This document shows positions 28,574-37,453 of a DNA stretch of 64,000 nt, piece after piece. A program made the position numbers and the translations under genes. Origin of the DNA: Natrinema sp. CBA1119. Its GTDB lineage: Archaea > Halobacteriota > Halobacteria > Halobacteriales > Natrialbaceae. Within the stretch, counting starts at the first letter, position 1, and each line of letters begins with the position of its first letter. The stretch lies in contig NZ_PDBS01000001.1 of NCBI RefSeq assembly GCF_002572525.1, forward strand, positions 2,852,001 through 2,916,000, written 5' to 3'. The notes below the pieces were generated by a model, which did no database searches, had not been told where the DNA came from, and saw nothing but the letters and a program-made list of their open reading frames with translations.

Positions 28574-29863
28574 ATGGATATTGGTATTATCGGTGGAGGG
28601 GGTCATGTCGGTCTACCAATGGGAATTGTGCTTGCTGACGCCGGGTTTTCCGTCACACTGATTGACAAAGATGGAGATAGACTCGATACTATTGAGAACG
28701 GTGAATTGCCGTTCAATGAGCCCGGTGGAAAACCACTCCTTGAAGATGTTTTAGCGGAAGGCAGATTGGATACTACCACTGAGATCAATTCGATAGCGGA
28801 TTATGATGTCATATTCTTCGTCATCGGCACCCCGATTGACGAACATCACAATCCACAGATGGATACACTGCTTGCTGTAGTTGACGACGTCATCTCCAAC
28901 CTTACTGACGATCAATTGTTGATATTCCGTTCAACAATCTATCCGGGGACCACGAACCTTGTTTGTGAACTTCTTGACGAGGCAGGTTATACGGTCGGAG
29001 AAGATGTCTACGTTTCATTCGCACCTGAACGGATTTCTCAGCATAAGGCCTTTGAGGAGATCGTTAGTCTTCCCCAGCTTATCGGTGCACCTGACGATAA
29101 AAGCTATCAACGTACCAAGGGAATTTTTGAAAGCTTCCTTGAAGAGGAGTGTCTCCGCCTGAATCCGACAGAAGCAGAACTCGGTAAACTGTTCACGAAC
29201 ATGTGGCGTTACTTGACGTTCGCAGCGGCGAATGAATTCCATCTCATTACAGAATCATTTGCAACTCATCACGATGTCAATGTGAACAAGATACTCGATA
29301 AAACGGGGCACAACTATCCCCGATTTGATGTGCCATCCCCAGGTGCAAACGTCGGTGGTCCCTGCTTGACCAAAGACGGGTGGTTCCTCGTAGACAACAT
29401 TCCGTTCAATGAGCTTGTTTCGACAGCGTACCAGATTAACGAAGGGATGCCAGCACAGATTATTGACCGGATGGCTCGGAAGTCCCCGAATCCGGACAAG
29501 ATAACGATTCTCGGGATGACATTTAAAGCAAATTCCGACGATACCCGGAATTCTGTCTCGTTTAAAATGGAGAAGCAACTCAGGATGAAGGGATACCGAA
29601 ATATTGTCGAAATTGAACCTAACACAGAAGGGTTCGACGATTTCAACGATATCCAAGGTAGTGACTGGGTGATTCTTATGACACCACACGATGAGTTCGA
29701 AGATTTTGAGGCAATTAGCCGCCAGGTGGATAACAGTGACTGTCTCTACTGTGATCTCTGGGGGACATGGGACATTGCCAGGTATAATTCAGACAATGGT
29801 TATTTCTTCCAGTGCGAAGTAGATCAAGAAGAGATGACGATAGAAACGGAGGTAGCACAATGA
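28574..29863 (+). CDS. UDP-glucose/UDP-HexNAc 6-dehydrogenase family (nucleotide sugar dehydrogenase)
   Basis: The 429-residue protein has an N-terminal NAD-binding motif GIIGGGGHVGLPMGIVLA, the conserved VIGTPIDEHHNPQM, the middle-domain ERISQHKAFEEI, the catalytic Cys in GANVGGPCLTKDGW, and a C-terminal UDP-binding domain (ILGMTFKANSDDTRNS). It oxidises the C6 hydroxyl of a UDP-hexose to a uronic acid with two NAD+; similarity to WecC-type UDP-ManNAc dehydrogenases is plausible. Its stop overlaps the next gene's start (ATGA at 29860), so the two are translationally coupled. Confidence 0.9.
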   Translation: MDIGIIGGGGHVGLPMGIVLADAGFSVTLIDKDGDRLDTIENGELPFNEPGGKPLLEDVLAEGRLDTTTEINSIADYDVIFFVIGTPIDEHHNPQMDTLLAVVDDVISNLTDDQLLIFRSTIYPGTTNLVCELLDEAGYTVGEDVYVSFAPERISQHKAFEEIVSLPQLIGAPDDKSYQRTKGIFESFLEEECLRLNPTEAELGKLFTNMWRYLTFAAANEFHLITESFATHHDVNVNKILDKTGHNYPRFDVPSPGANVGGPCLTKDGWFLVDNIPFNELVSTAYQINEGMPAQIIDRMARKSPNPDKITILGMTFKANSDDTRNSVSFKMEKQLRMKGYRNIVEIEPNTEGFDDFNDIQGSDWVILMTPHDEFEDFEAISRQVDNSDCLYCDLWGTWDIARYNSDNGYFFQCEVDQEEMTIETEVAQ

Positions 29864-30849
29864 GAGTTCTCGTTACGGGAAGCGAAGGGTCTCTTATGCA
29901 GTGGACCACCAAGCATCTTCTTGAGAATGGTCACGAGGTCGTCGGTGTGGATAACCACGCTCGATACGACGACTATAAACACACGCGAGTTGTGGACCCT
30001 AAAAAGTACGAGTTCCATAAGGCCGATCTCACGGAGTATGACCGGGTTATGGACTTGGTTGCAGATATAGATGCCATAATTAATGCCGCAGCACTAATCT
30101 ATGGCGTGAAGGGATTTCACGAGTATCCCGCAGACATCCTCTCGAACGACCTCACTATCCATCGGAACATCTTGGAGGCAGCTGCCAAACACGACGTTGA
30201 CAGAGTTGCATACCTCTCTTCGTCGATGGTGTATGAACAGGATGAGCCCCCGCATAATGAAGACGATGTCTGGGAAAGCAATGTACCGTCCACGGACTAC
30301 GGTCTCTCGAAAGTAGTTGGTGAACGACTCAGTATGGCGTTTAAGGAACAATATGATATTGACTACACTATTTGGCGACCGTTCAATATAATCACTCCAT
30401 ACGAAAAAAGTGAGGAAGAGGCAGGTATCAGCCACGTGTTCGCCGACTTCTTACGGAAGATTCTAGTGGAAAAACAGAATCCGATGGAGATATTTGGCGA
30501 GGGAGAACAGGTGCGGTGTTTCACGTGGATTGATGAAGTGGCTGGTGCAATTGCCACACAGTCATTCGCTGATGCGACTACCAATGAAGCGTATAATCTC
30601 GCAAATCCCGAACCGGTAACGATGAAAGAACTCGCTCAACGAATATTTGAGAAGGGCAAAGAACGCGGTATCGTTGAGGGGGATACACTTGAGTTTGACC
30701 ACGTTTCAATATATGATGACGACGTCAAGAAACGAGTTCCCTCCGTCGATAAAGCAGAAAACGACTTCAACTGGAATCCAGAAATAAAACTCGACGATTC
30801 CCTAGAGCGTTGCATGGACAATATGGCTCAGATTTACGACGACCTCTAG
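29860..30849 (+). CDS. NAD-dependent epimerase/dehydratase
   Basis: A 329-residue extended SDR. The N-terminus MRVLVTGSEGSLMQW is a variant of the GxxGxxG motif, ending GSL rather than GFIG. The active site has LSSSMVYEQ, the YxxxK motif is YGLSK, and RCFTWIDEVAGAI follows. The start at 29860 overlaps the dehydrogenase stop (ATGA) and follows GGAGGT at 29848-29853, a clear ribosome-binding site. It likely acts on the uronic or 6-deoxy sugar nucleotide made by its neighbour. Confidence 0.88.
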   Translation: MRVLVTGSEGSLMQWTTKHLLENGHEVVGVDNHARYDDYKHTRVVDPKKYEFHKADLTEYDRVMDLVADIDAIINAAALIYGVKGFHEYPADILSNDLTIHRNILEAAAKHDVDRVAYLSSSMVYEQDEPPHNEDDVWESNVPSTDYGLSKVVGERLSMAFKEQYDIDYTIWRPFNIITPYEKSEEEAGISHVFADFLRKILVEKQNPMEIFGEGEQVRCFTWIDEVAGAIATQSFADATTNEAYNLANPEPVTMKELAQRIFEKGKERGIVEGDTLEFDHVSIYDDDVKKRVPSVDKAENDFNWNPEIKLDDSLERCMDNMAQIYDDL

Positions 30850-30911
30850 TGTAGACATGAGTAGCTCTAAGATTGTTTTAAGTTTTTGTTGGTCCCACGT
30901 GTATTAATAAA

Positions 30912-31442
30912 ATGGACGATAGCTGGAACTTTCTATCAGAAGAGACGGTGTTCCAGTGCCCTTGGTTCTCCGTCGGCTACGATAAGGTAAAGACACCGGA
31001 TGAAAGCGTAAAAAATTACTATTGGATTGATCGGCCTGAGAACGCGCTTGCCGTCGTCGCGATTCAGAACGATAATGTCGTCATGGTTGAACAATATCGT
31101 CCTAAGTTAGATCATACTTTCATAGAATGTCCTGGCGGCCATGTGGAAAAAGACGAAACCTATCCTGAAGCAGCTGCACGCGAGTTACGAGAGGAAACAG
31201 GGATATCTGCTGAAAAACTCACACACCTGACTACATACTATCCTACAGCCACAACCCGCTACGAACGTGCGGTAGTTGTTGCTCAAAATTTATCTGAAGG
31301 GGAATCAGAGCCAGATGAGGGTGAGTATATTGAATGGGATTATATCCCGGCAGAAATCGCCTTCAAGATAGCTATGAACCAGCCAACAACGGGTTGGACT
31401 CTCACCCCCCTACTATTGGCACGTGAAGAAGGCTACATTTGA
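30912..31442 (+). CDS. NUDIX hydrolase (ADP-ribose/nucleotide-sugar pyrophosphatase type)
   Basis: A 176-residue NUDIX domain with the full Nudix box GGHVEKDETYPEAAARELREETGI (read as G-x5-E-x7-REUxEExG) and a preceding VVMVEQYRPKLDHTFIECP, typical of ADP-ribose pyrophosphatases. It hydrolyses a nucleoside diphosphate linked to another group and may recycle or limit nucleotide sugars for the cluster. It is the last intact gene of the plus-strand run, 62 bp after the epimerase. Confidence 0.88.
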   Translation: MDDSWNFLSEETVFQCPWFSVGYDKVKTPDESVKNYYWIDRPENALAVVAIQNDNVVMVEQYRPKLDHTFIECPGGHVEKDETYPEAAARELREETGISAEKLTHLTTYYPTATTRYERAVVVAQNLSEGESEPDEGEYIEWDYIPAEIAFKIAMNQPTTGWTLTPLLLAREEGYI

Positions 31443-31499
31443 ACATAATTAAGAGATTATCTAATAGAAGGACACAACAAACGACAACAACTCACGAAT

Positions 31500-31689
31500 T
31501 GTTGAACAATTTGACTCCGGGGTTCACGTCTCACAGGGCGATGTGGACGGTATTGTCGATGCTATTGAGCGTTGGAAGTCGAACCCTGAACTCGTGGAGA
31601 AACAGGGGAAGAATGCACGTGAGGTCTTTGAGGAGAACTTCACCGTGGACGAATCGATTGACGACTACTATCGGATGCTCACGAAGTAG
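31500..31689 (+). pseudogene. C-terminal relic of a WbuB-like glycosyltransferase
   Basis: Read in the frame ending with TAG at 31687, the stretch encodes EQFDSGVHVSQGDVDGIVDAI, KSNPELVEKQGKNAREVFEENF and a tail DYYRML. This parallels the last 63 residues of the glycosyltransferase ending at 28487 and is clearly a diverged relative. Nothing upstream encodes the rest, so a tandem duplicate has been deleted up to its last 190 bp. Confidence 0.8.
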
Positions 31690-31740
31690 CGCTCAGAGGT
31701 TTCAAGCGCGCCGAAAAATCTCTTCATAGCCCGATTTGAC

Positions 31741-32205
31741 TTATTCATTTTCACTCTCAAAGGCCTCCATCTCCCAGAACCGAGCATCGCCTGCATCGGA
31801 GCCAGGTTCCCCTTTCGTCGCGCTTCGTTCGACGCGATAGATGATGACGAGGACGTTCGCCCGTTCGCCCGCAGTAACGAATGCAGTATCAAACAGCTCT
31901 ATATCTTCTTCTGAAGCCGTTACACCGGTCTCTTCTTCGAGTTCTCGGACTGCACCGAGAGCTGGAGGTCCGTCGTACTCTAGAAACCCGGCAGGGACGC
32001 TCCAAGATCCCACACTGGGAGGTTGCGTGCGCTTCACCAGCAATAACTGGGCGTCGTCCATGACGAGTACTCCCGCACAGGGTTTGGAATTTCGGTAGAT
32101 CGGAGCCCCACACGTCGCACAGTACGCTCGGAGTTGGCCCTCGATCTCTTGAGAACTCAAACTGGCGCCACAGTCCGGGCAGTACTGGTGCGTCTGTTCG
32201 TCCAT
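31741..32205 (-). CDS. NUDIX hydrolase with N-terminal zinc ribbon (NudC-like)
   Basis: About 154 residues from the ATG at 32205 (MDEQTHQYCPDCG). A four-Cys zinc ribbon (CPDCG and CATCG) is followed by a Nudix domain with the box GFLEYDGPPALGAVRELEEETGV. This layout occurs in haloarchaeal proteins related to NADH pyrophosphatase and to nucleotide-sugar hydrolases. It is transcribed toward the glycan operon on the opposite strand. The in-frame ATG at 32262 is less likely because it adds a non-conserved leader. Substrate unknown. Confidence 0.87.
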   Translation of the reverse strand: MDEQTHQYCPDCGASLSSQEIEGQLRAYCATCGAPIYRNSKPCAGVLVMDDAQLLLVKRTQPPSVGSWSVPAGFLEYDGPPALGAVRELEEETGVTASEEDIELFDTAFVTAGERANVLVIIYRVERSATKGEPGSDAGDARFWEMEAFESENE

Positions 32206-32262
32206 ACGCTCAATAGAGCGCGCTTTGGTAAGCAAGTTGCCGTGGACGAATTTCTGGCCCAC

Positions 32263-32699
32263 TTGACCGAGTGTTCCTCGCAGTTACAGACATCACATCT
32301 TCGAACGTTGATTACGTCGTCTAGACCGACGAGACGGCATTGTCTGCGAATGCCCACTTGGTAACTGATGTCCCGACCAGTTCTGCAGTCCACATCGCTT
32401 CGATCAGTGACGGCCTAGATCACGTCTTGATTTGACTAGTCCCCTCCATTTATTACCCCTGCACCGTACTGCATATTTAGCGAATCGCCAGACGGCGAGG
32501 AGGGCGTAACGCACCGTGACGATATCCATTCGCGGTCCGCCGAGTTCTTTATAAGGAACCTGGCGCCGTCGTGTGGATACGAATCGTCGTGGTTCGTGAC
32601 GGTACTTGCAGGGCCCTGAGATGGAAAAATTAGATCTTCGATACATTGTATTCGGTTATACACTATATTCTACTCTGAAGGCTTCAATCACTCGTTCAG
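32263..32699. other. Eroded region without intact genes
   Basis: No complete gene is visible. On the minus strand near 32480-32560 a piece reads IVTVRYALLAVWRFAKYA, reminiscent of the C-terminus of some haloarchaeal transposases, but it is too short to assign. The rest looks like decayed flanking DNA. Confidence 0.35.
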
Positions 32700-33240
32700 G
32701 CAATATCTATAGTGATCGTTCTGGTTGGTAAGTATCCAAAACGAGTAACGCCACGAGATCCGGTAGCGGATGACCGATCGATTCGGCAATTTCTACGAGA
32801 GCCAGTTGGATGGGGACCTTCCAGTCGCTCGCCTAGCGTTCTCCCGGGAGCACTGTCCCTAGGAATAACTCCTGAAACAGGTCGAGTAAGTCACTAGTGA
32901 CCACTAATGTCAGCAGAACCGCTACGACGAACAGTTCGAAGCTTGCTGGATTACTCGTCTGGAACGTCTCGAGCCAGCACACCGGTTTCAGCTCACGGAA
33001 CAGCAATTCTGCCGTCCACTGCAGTCCGTTCAGGGCTGCGGCCTGTCGGGGAGTGAACTCCTCGGGCTGATTCGTGACGTAGGGATGGTAGTTGTCGGAG
33101 TATTCGTTGCGGACACCGATGACACGGACCTCTGTCGTGTTGGTTGACTCCGTCCCACCGTAGGGCCATCGCTTATACTCGATCTTGACAGTCTCATCAA
33201 TAATCCTCCGCTTCAGGCCACCCAGAACGTCCTGGAGACG
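32700..33240 (-). mobile_element. ISH8-type (IS4-family) transposase C-terminal remnant
   Basis: The minus strand from about 33235 reads GGLKRRIIDETVKIEYKRW, RVIGVRNEYSDNYHPYVTNQP, GLQWTAELLFRELKPVCWLE and GTVLPGER, then after an in-frame stop WKVPIQLALVEIAESIG. These are the successive C-terminal blocks of ISH8 transposases. The N-terminal half is missing, and it abuts the broken glycosyltransferase at 33241. Confidence 0.78.
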
Positions 33241-33708
33241 ATGACCGCCATTCTCGTTCTCCCTGACGCGTCCCTCGGTATCATTGGAAACGTGCCGGAA
33301 CGCGACCGTCTCGAGCAACAGGCCCAAACCATCGAGTACGCCGACCGCGTAACCATGCTCGGTTTCCTCAAGGAGTACGACGACGTGCTCGCTCACATGC
33401 GCGCGGCGGATGTCTTCGCCTCGCCCTCGACCCGCGAAGGGTTCGGGATCACGTTCGCGGAGGCAATGGCTGCGGACTGTACCGTTATCGCAGCGGACCA
33501 TCCCGAGTCCGCTGCGTCCGAGGTCATTGGCGACGCGGGGTTTCTCACGTCCCCAACTGTGGACGACCTCGCAGCGGTGCTCGAGCGGGCACTAGCAGGT
33601 GACCGTCCTAGTACGGACCCCACCGCTCGAGCGCAGCGATACGACTGGGATACCGTGGCCGATCAGGCGGCGCAGTGTTACCGCCACGCGATCGACGGGA
33701 CGTGGTAG
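33241..33708 (+). pseudogene. Glycosyltransferase family 4, C-terminal half only
   Basis: The open frame encodes a GT4 donor-binding domain: LGIIGNVPERDRLEQQA, RVTMLGFLKEYDDVLAHM, and DVFASPSTREGFGITFAEAMAADCTVIAADHPESAASE with the EX7E motif. The acceptor-binding half is absent and the frame runs at its left end into the ISH8 remnant, so the transposon (or a deletion at it) removed the N-terminus. Codon use is GC-rich, like the host. Confidence 0.8.
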
Positions 33709-34192
33709 CGTTTCGAGCGACCAGATTACAGAAAAACTCATCACTCCTCAGTGCCGTCGTTTTCGTCGAGAAATTTCGCCTCCTGTTTCGCGCTGTCACT
33801 CTCCCCGCCGAGCGGTGTGACCGTTCTTTCGCATAGTCGCGGCCGCGCGGGTGTTCTAGGAGCCCCAGTACAGGAGCGCCCGGTGGAGACGCAATCCCAG
33901 ACGCTTTCGGAGGTCCATACGGCATTCTCGCGAGTGAGCCACTTACGGATCGTCCCGACTAGCGCAACGAGACTATACTAGGTCCGGTCCTAGTACTAGG
34001 GTCGGCATCTCACACTGTATCCGCGAGAGCTGACCGACCGAACCACCGCGGGTGGGACTGAAAGGGGCGACGGCTCTCGAGGTGCGAGACGAAGTAAGCA
34101 CCGCAGCGAAGCGAGGCGCGCAACAAGTCGCAGCGCTCGAGAGCCGTCGGGGCTTTCTGGAAAGTAATCTCGGAGAACAGTTCCGTTCGAGG
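33709..34192. other. Intergenic region with one structured element
   Basis: No gene is evident. The notable content is the long inverted repeat at 34068-34149, listed separately. A minus-strand frame near 33740-33830 reads TPLGGESDSAKQEAKFLDEND, which may be the end of a lost gene; it was not recognised. Confidence 0.4.
34068..34149. repeat. Long hairpin with perfect 14-bp arms
   Basis: CGACGGCTCTCGAG at 34068-34081 is perfectly complementary to CTCGAGAGCCGTCG at 34136-34149, with a 54-base loop. The left arm follows GGTGGGACTGAAAGGGG. No open frame covers it. It could be a small structured RNA, a MITE-like repeat or a terminator-type structure; it resembles repeats I associate with haloarchaeal intergenic regions, but I cannot confirm this here. 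Confidence 0.5.
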
Positions 34193-34432
34193 CTATTCGT
34201 CGGTCTCGAGTTCGCTTACGTCGAGGTCTCCCTTGAGATAGGAATCCCCCGTTTCTGTTAACTGATAGAGACCAGTATCAACTGACTCTAGGAGTCCAGC
34301 ATCGGACAGTGCGCTACATCGTCTGCTCACGTACTGACGGTCGTACTCGATATTCACCGCGAGCACTTTTGGGGAGACCAGAATCGGGTGCACATCGAAA
34401 AAGAGCATAATCTCGTAGTCGACAGGAGCCAT
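34193..34432 (-). CDS. Small winged-helix DNA-binding protein
   Basis: The 79-residue protein from the ATG at 34432 (MAPVDYEIMLFFDVH) contains a winged helix: ILVSPKVLAVNIEYDRQYVSRRCSALSDAGLLESV followed by a beta wing YQLTETGDSYLKG, and ends in an acidic tail. The pattern is common in haloarchaeal PhiH1-repressor-like regulators on plasmids and proviruses. It marks the start of the plasmid-like region. The target is unknown. An ATG at 34453 is also possible. Confidence 0.75.
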   Translation of the reverse strand: MAPVDYEIMLFFDVHPILVSPKVLAVNIEYDRQYVSRRCSALSDAGLLESVDTGLYQLTETGDSYLKGDLDVSELETDE

Positions 34433-34687
34433 CCAAGATACTCGCTCTACCATCTGTTGGTGAGTACCTGCCAGCAGTGCAGAAAAAGTAGCACTATTGG
34501 CAGGGAGAGTGTATACAATCGTTGTTTTATTCGATCAACGCCCGTTGTTAAGATTTATGTCAGTGGAGGATATTTTCTCTGGTACGGAAGCATACACGAC
34601 TCTCTCGGTTGCAGAGTCGTAGAATAGCGGACCGGTGTTTGCGGCACCGAGTCCGCGAGCAGCTCCCGTAAACCACCTACGGAAGCC

Positions 34688-35254
34688 ATGATGAACGACG
34701 ATTCGCGGGGTCTTGAAAGCCCCGACCGACCGCACGCATCGACGCCGAACGACAGAGTCGCTTGTGACGGCGGAACGACCGACGAGTCCGTCCGCGAGCG
34801 CCTCGAGACGATCACCGAACTCACGAACAGCATCCTCGAGGAGGTGCGGAACCCTGACACCGCGAGCGATCTCGAGGACATCTCCGACGAGACGCGCCGT
34901 GGCGCGACGCGTCGGTTGCGAGAGATCGATGCGGAAGCGAGGCGCGTGGGCCTCGAACTGTTCGGGCCGGGGATGCTGATTCCGAGGCGGTCGGCCGAGA
35001 AAGTCGACGACGACCGCCAGACCGACGACCTCCCGACGGTCGTCGGCTGTGATTCGCTCACGACGACCTTTCGGGGACCGATCCCGGGTGCCCTCGAACA
35101 CGCGACCGGCGACCGCAAGCCCGCTAGTATTGATGAACTCCTCGACGGAGAGATCGGAACCGCCGACGACTCCAACCACGCAGACACCACCAACCACGAC
35201 GACACCACCAATCGCACTCCCAACGAAGACAACGGTGATCGCGATGGGGAGTGA
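34688..35254 (+). CDS. Hypothetical acidic protein upstream of the coiled-coil gene
   Basis: A 188-residue, highly charged protein. A helical block at about residues 35-100 (RERLETITELTNSILEEVRN and RRLREIDAEARRVGLELFGPG) is followed by a low-complexity tail rich in Asp, Thr and Asn. No family was recognised. It overlaps the next gene by 11 bp and is probably translated together with it. The second paralogous locus at 43.4 kb lacks this gene, so it is not obligatory for the coiled-coil protein. Confidence 0.65.
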   Translation: MMNDDSRGLESPDRPHASTPNDRVACDGGTTDESVRERLETITELTNSILEEVRNPDTASDLEDISDETRRGATRRLREIDAEARRVGLELFGPGMLIPRRSAEKVDDDRQTDDLPTVVGCDSLTTTFRGPIPGALEHATGDRKPASIDELLDGEIGTADDSNHADTTNHDDTTNRTPNEDNGDRDGE

Positions 35255-36140
35255 CTCGAGCGCGAGCTCCGACCATCCCAAACCCCTCGCACGCGAACTC
35301 GAGGCCCTCCGCGATCAGATCACGACCCTCGAGGACCGAGTTGCGGACCTCGAGGCGGAGTGCGGGCAGAAGAACGATCGAATCGGCTCGCTCGAGGCGG
35401 AGTGCCAACAAAAAGACGACCGAATCGCGGACCTGGAACAACGACTGACCGAGTGCGAGTCCCGGACAACCGAAACGAACCGCGCGGCCGACGCCGCGCT
35501 CAAGAAGGCGGACGCCAACAAGGATCGCGTCCGCGAGCTTCAGGGTCGCGAACTCGAGAAGGGCGCGCACCTTCGAACGGAGACCGTCGATCCCCACGAG
35601 ATCCACATCACGAGCGATCGCCTCGAGAAGTTCACCAGGGACGACGGACGAACGTACTACCGCGTTCCGGACTCGAGCGATCCGCTGGATCGAACCGACG
35701 GTGTCGCGCTCGCCCACGGGGACCTCCTCCCGATCCAGCAGCTCGCGCGGATGGACGCGGACATGCGCCGCTCGAGCGCGAACTCCCTCCCCACCCGACT
35801 GGCCGCGAAACTCTGGCAGGCCAGGACCGACCCCACGATAGGAGACGATCCCTGGACGGACGGCTGCAAGTCCGTCGCCGAGTACGTCACCGCGGGCGAT
35901 CTCAAACACTGGATCCGCAGGCAGGAAGACGGGATCAGCGAGACGTATGCCAAGAAACTCGTCTCGAGGACGATCGACGCGATCCTCGACCTCTCCAAAC
36001 ATCGCCTCGCGGTCAGCAAACGCACCCAGCGAAAGAACGGGCTCGAGTACACCGAGCGCCGACTCCTCCTCCCGACGGGCGCCGAGATTCCCGGGGAGAC
36101 GACGAACCCGGCTGACTCCGAAGCGATGAGTGCCCCCTAG
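35244..36140 (+). CDS. Coiled-coil protein of unknown function, paralogue A
   Basis: The 298-residue protein starts MGSDSSASSDHPKPLARELE. Residues about 15-110 form a heptad-rich coiled coil with a repeated motif (LEAECGQKNDRI, LEAECQQKDDRI). A conserved globular part follows, with ELEKGAHLRTETVDPHEI, LPIQQLARMDADMRRS, LKHWIRRQEDG and SRTIDAILDLSKHRLAV. The globular half is strongly similar to the protein at 43352-44242, and both genes are followed by the same conserved non-coding element. This suggests a plasmid maintenance or DNA-binding role, but the family was not recognised. Upstream in-frame ATG codons (from 35049) are rejected because they overlap the preceding gene out of frame. Confidence 0.8.
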   Translation: MGSDSSASSDHPKPLARELEALRDQITTLEDRVADLEAECGQKNDRIGSLEAECQQKDDRIADLEQRLTECESRTTETNRAADAALKKADANKDRVRELQGRELEKGAHLRTETVDPHEIHITSDRLEKFTRDDGRTYYRVPDSSDPLDRTDGVALAHGDLLPIQQLARMDADMRRSSANSLPTRLAAKLWQARTDPTIGDDPWTDGCKSVAEYVTAGDLKHWIRRQEDGISETYAKKLVSRTIDAILDLSKHRLAVSKRTQRKNGLEYTERRLLLPTGAEIPGETTNPADSEAMSAP

Positions 36141-36320
36141 AGAACGGCTCGAGCACCGAAGCGAAGACGGCTGCAAACGAGACGGCTACGAGCGAGGCGG
36201 CCCCCGGAGACAGCTGACGTCTTCGGGCAGCCGTGGACGGGCTCCGTCACCCCCGCCTCGAGAGCGCGACACCGCGCGCTTGGCCACCAACCGAGACGAC
36301 GCGAGGGCCGGCGAGCGAGG

Positions 36321-36415
36321 ACGGCTAGCCGTGGGTCTCCCTCCTCGAGCAGTCCTCGGCAGTCGACGGCGAGACGGCCTCGAGTGGCCGTCCGGAGACG
36401 ACAGCTGTCCACGGA
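36321..36415. repeat. Conserved non-coding element downstream of paralogue A
   Basis: About 95 bp share block-wise identity with 44328-44416: CGGCTAGC, GAGCAGTCCTC, GCAGTC, GACGACAGCTGTCC. This copy contains the perfect palindromes ACGGCTAGCCGT and GACAGCTGTC. Each copy lies 90-190 bp after a paralogous coiled-coil gene and contains no convincing reading frame. It may be a binding site, an origin-like iteron region or a structured RNA; the role is inferred. Confidence 0.6.
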
Positions 36416-36477
36416 GAAAGACGATCGAGTAGGTGCTTGAAGAGAGACGACCACGACGACCGGAGCGGTGTCCCTGA

Positions 36478-36870
36478 TCAGTCGAGGAGATCGGCCGGTG
36501 CCAGTGCCCCTGCCGTTTCTAGTTCCGTGTCGAAGGAGACGAGCTCGGCATCGTGGCCCTGTGAACATGCGAGGATGAGACAATCGAGTGGATACAGTAA
36601 CGTCTCTTGCTGCAATCGATTCGCGTCCATCATATCTGATGCATCGGGGATAACGACGGCGACGTCCTGCGTGATCTCGGTCTGAATGGTGTTCGCTCGA
36701 GAAAGCTCGAGGCGCTGCTTTTTCGTCAGGACAGTTCGGAGCTCCATGAGATTGAGCGTCGATGTGAGGAATTCGTGGTCAGCGCTCAGCAAGGCAGCCG
36801 CGATCTCCCCCGTTTCCGGTTCATCAGTGACGGCGGCGACGAAAACGTTCGTATCGAGAAAGAGCCTCAT
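36478..36870 (-). CDS. vapC: PIN-domain ribonuclease toxin (VapC family)
   Basis: A 130-residue PIN domain. Acidic metal-binding residues appear in MRLFLDTNVF (Asp 6), TLNLMELRTVL (Glu), PLDCLILACSQ (Asp) and VSFDTELE (Asp). VapC toxins cut tRNA or rRNA when freed from their antitoxin. The start codon overlaps the stop of the upstream 60-residue gene (ATGA at 36867-36870), the standard TA layout. The gene lies just after the conserved element of paralogue A. Confidence 0.88.
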   Translation of the reverse strand: MRLFLDTNVFVAAVTDEPETGEIAAALLSADHEFLTSTLNLMELRTVLTKKQRLELSRANTIQTEITQDVAVVIPDASDMMDANRLQQETLLYPLDCLILACSQGHDAELVSFDTELETAGALAPADLLD

Positions 36871-37046
36871 GTCTGTTCCCGAACGCTCCGGACCTCGTCG
36901 ACGGAATTGACATCGAGTTCGGACGCCATTCCGCGGAGCCGCTCGCCTAACGGGGCGCGGTCGTCGTCAGCGTCATTCGACCGGGTGAATTCAGTCACGT
37001 CATCGACGTACACTCCCATATCCGAGAGCATGAGCGCCACGGGCAT
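36867..37046 (-). CDS. vapB: Antitoxin partner of the PIN toxin
   Basis: About 59 residues from the ATG at 37046 (MPVALMLSDMGVYVDDV), acidic, with no clear ribbon-helix-helix; it is assigned as antitoxin because it is short and directly coupled to the toxin start. The C-terminal part (RLRGMASELDVNSVDEVRSVR) could be the toxin-binding helix. An ATG at 37064 would add six residues. Confidence 0.7.
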   Translation of the reverse strand: MPVALMLSDMGVYVDDVTEFTRSNDADDDRAPLGERLRGMASELDVNSVDEVRSVREQT

Positions 37047-37261
37047 AACAGTTCGGCGGAACACACGGACGGTGTTCGAACAGGGAGCGAACGATCGGAG
37101 GCTCGAGATTCTGAGCGACGCTACCGATCGAGATGAATTCTCGGTCGCGGAACGAAAAGACGAACTCCGCTCACGAACCGAGAGGGATCTCGGTCAGTGT
37201 TCGACGACACGGACGTTCGATATGCTGTTCGTTCGATTCGTATGCCAGCGGATCTGAATCG

Positions 37262-37453
37262 ATGATATCGGATCTCGACGTTAGCGTGGGGGTCACCGAC
37301 GAGAATTCATCGGCCGGCCCGCCGAGGGGAACGGTTACTGGTTCATACGAGTCGAAAAATTCCGGATTGCTATTCGACCGCACTCCACCGGACGACGGAG
37401 CGATCGATCGCGTCCTGACCCACGTCGCGACCGACCGCCGTGAGTCCCCCTAG
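37262..37453 (+). CDS. Possible small acidic protein
   Basis: A 63-codon frame from ATG 37262 has GC-rich third positions and an acidic product (SDLDVSVGVTDENSS and RTPPDDGAIDRVLTHVATD), consistent with a haloarchaeal gene. No family was recognised and it overlaps the end of the next gene by four bases on the opposite strand. It may be the tail of a broken gene. Confidence 0.3.
   Translation: MISDLDVSVGVTDENSSAGPPRGTVTGSYESKNSGLLFDRTPPDDGAIDRVLTHVATDRRESP

Noticed and set aside
34535-36176. Long minus-strand frames opposite the coiled-coil gene and its neighbour
   Set aside because: They are mirror frames of GC-rich coding sequence; the products are Arg/Ser/Val-rich without domain patterns, while the plus strand has acidic proteins with a paralogue.
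36137-36583. Minus-strand frame over the conserved non-coding element
   Set aside because: The corresponding frame is not conserved in the second copy of the element at 44328.
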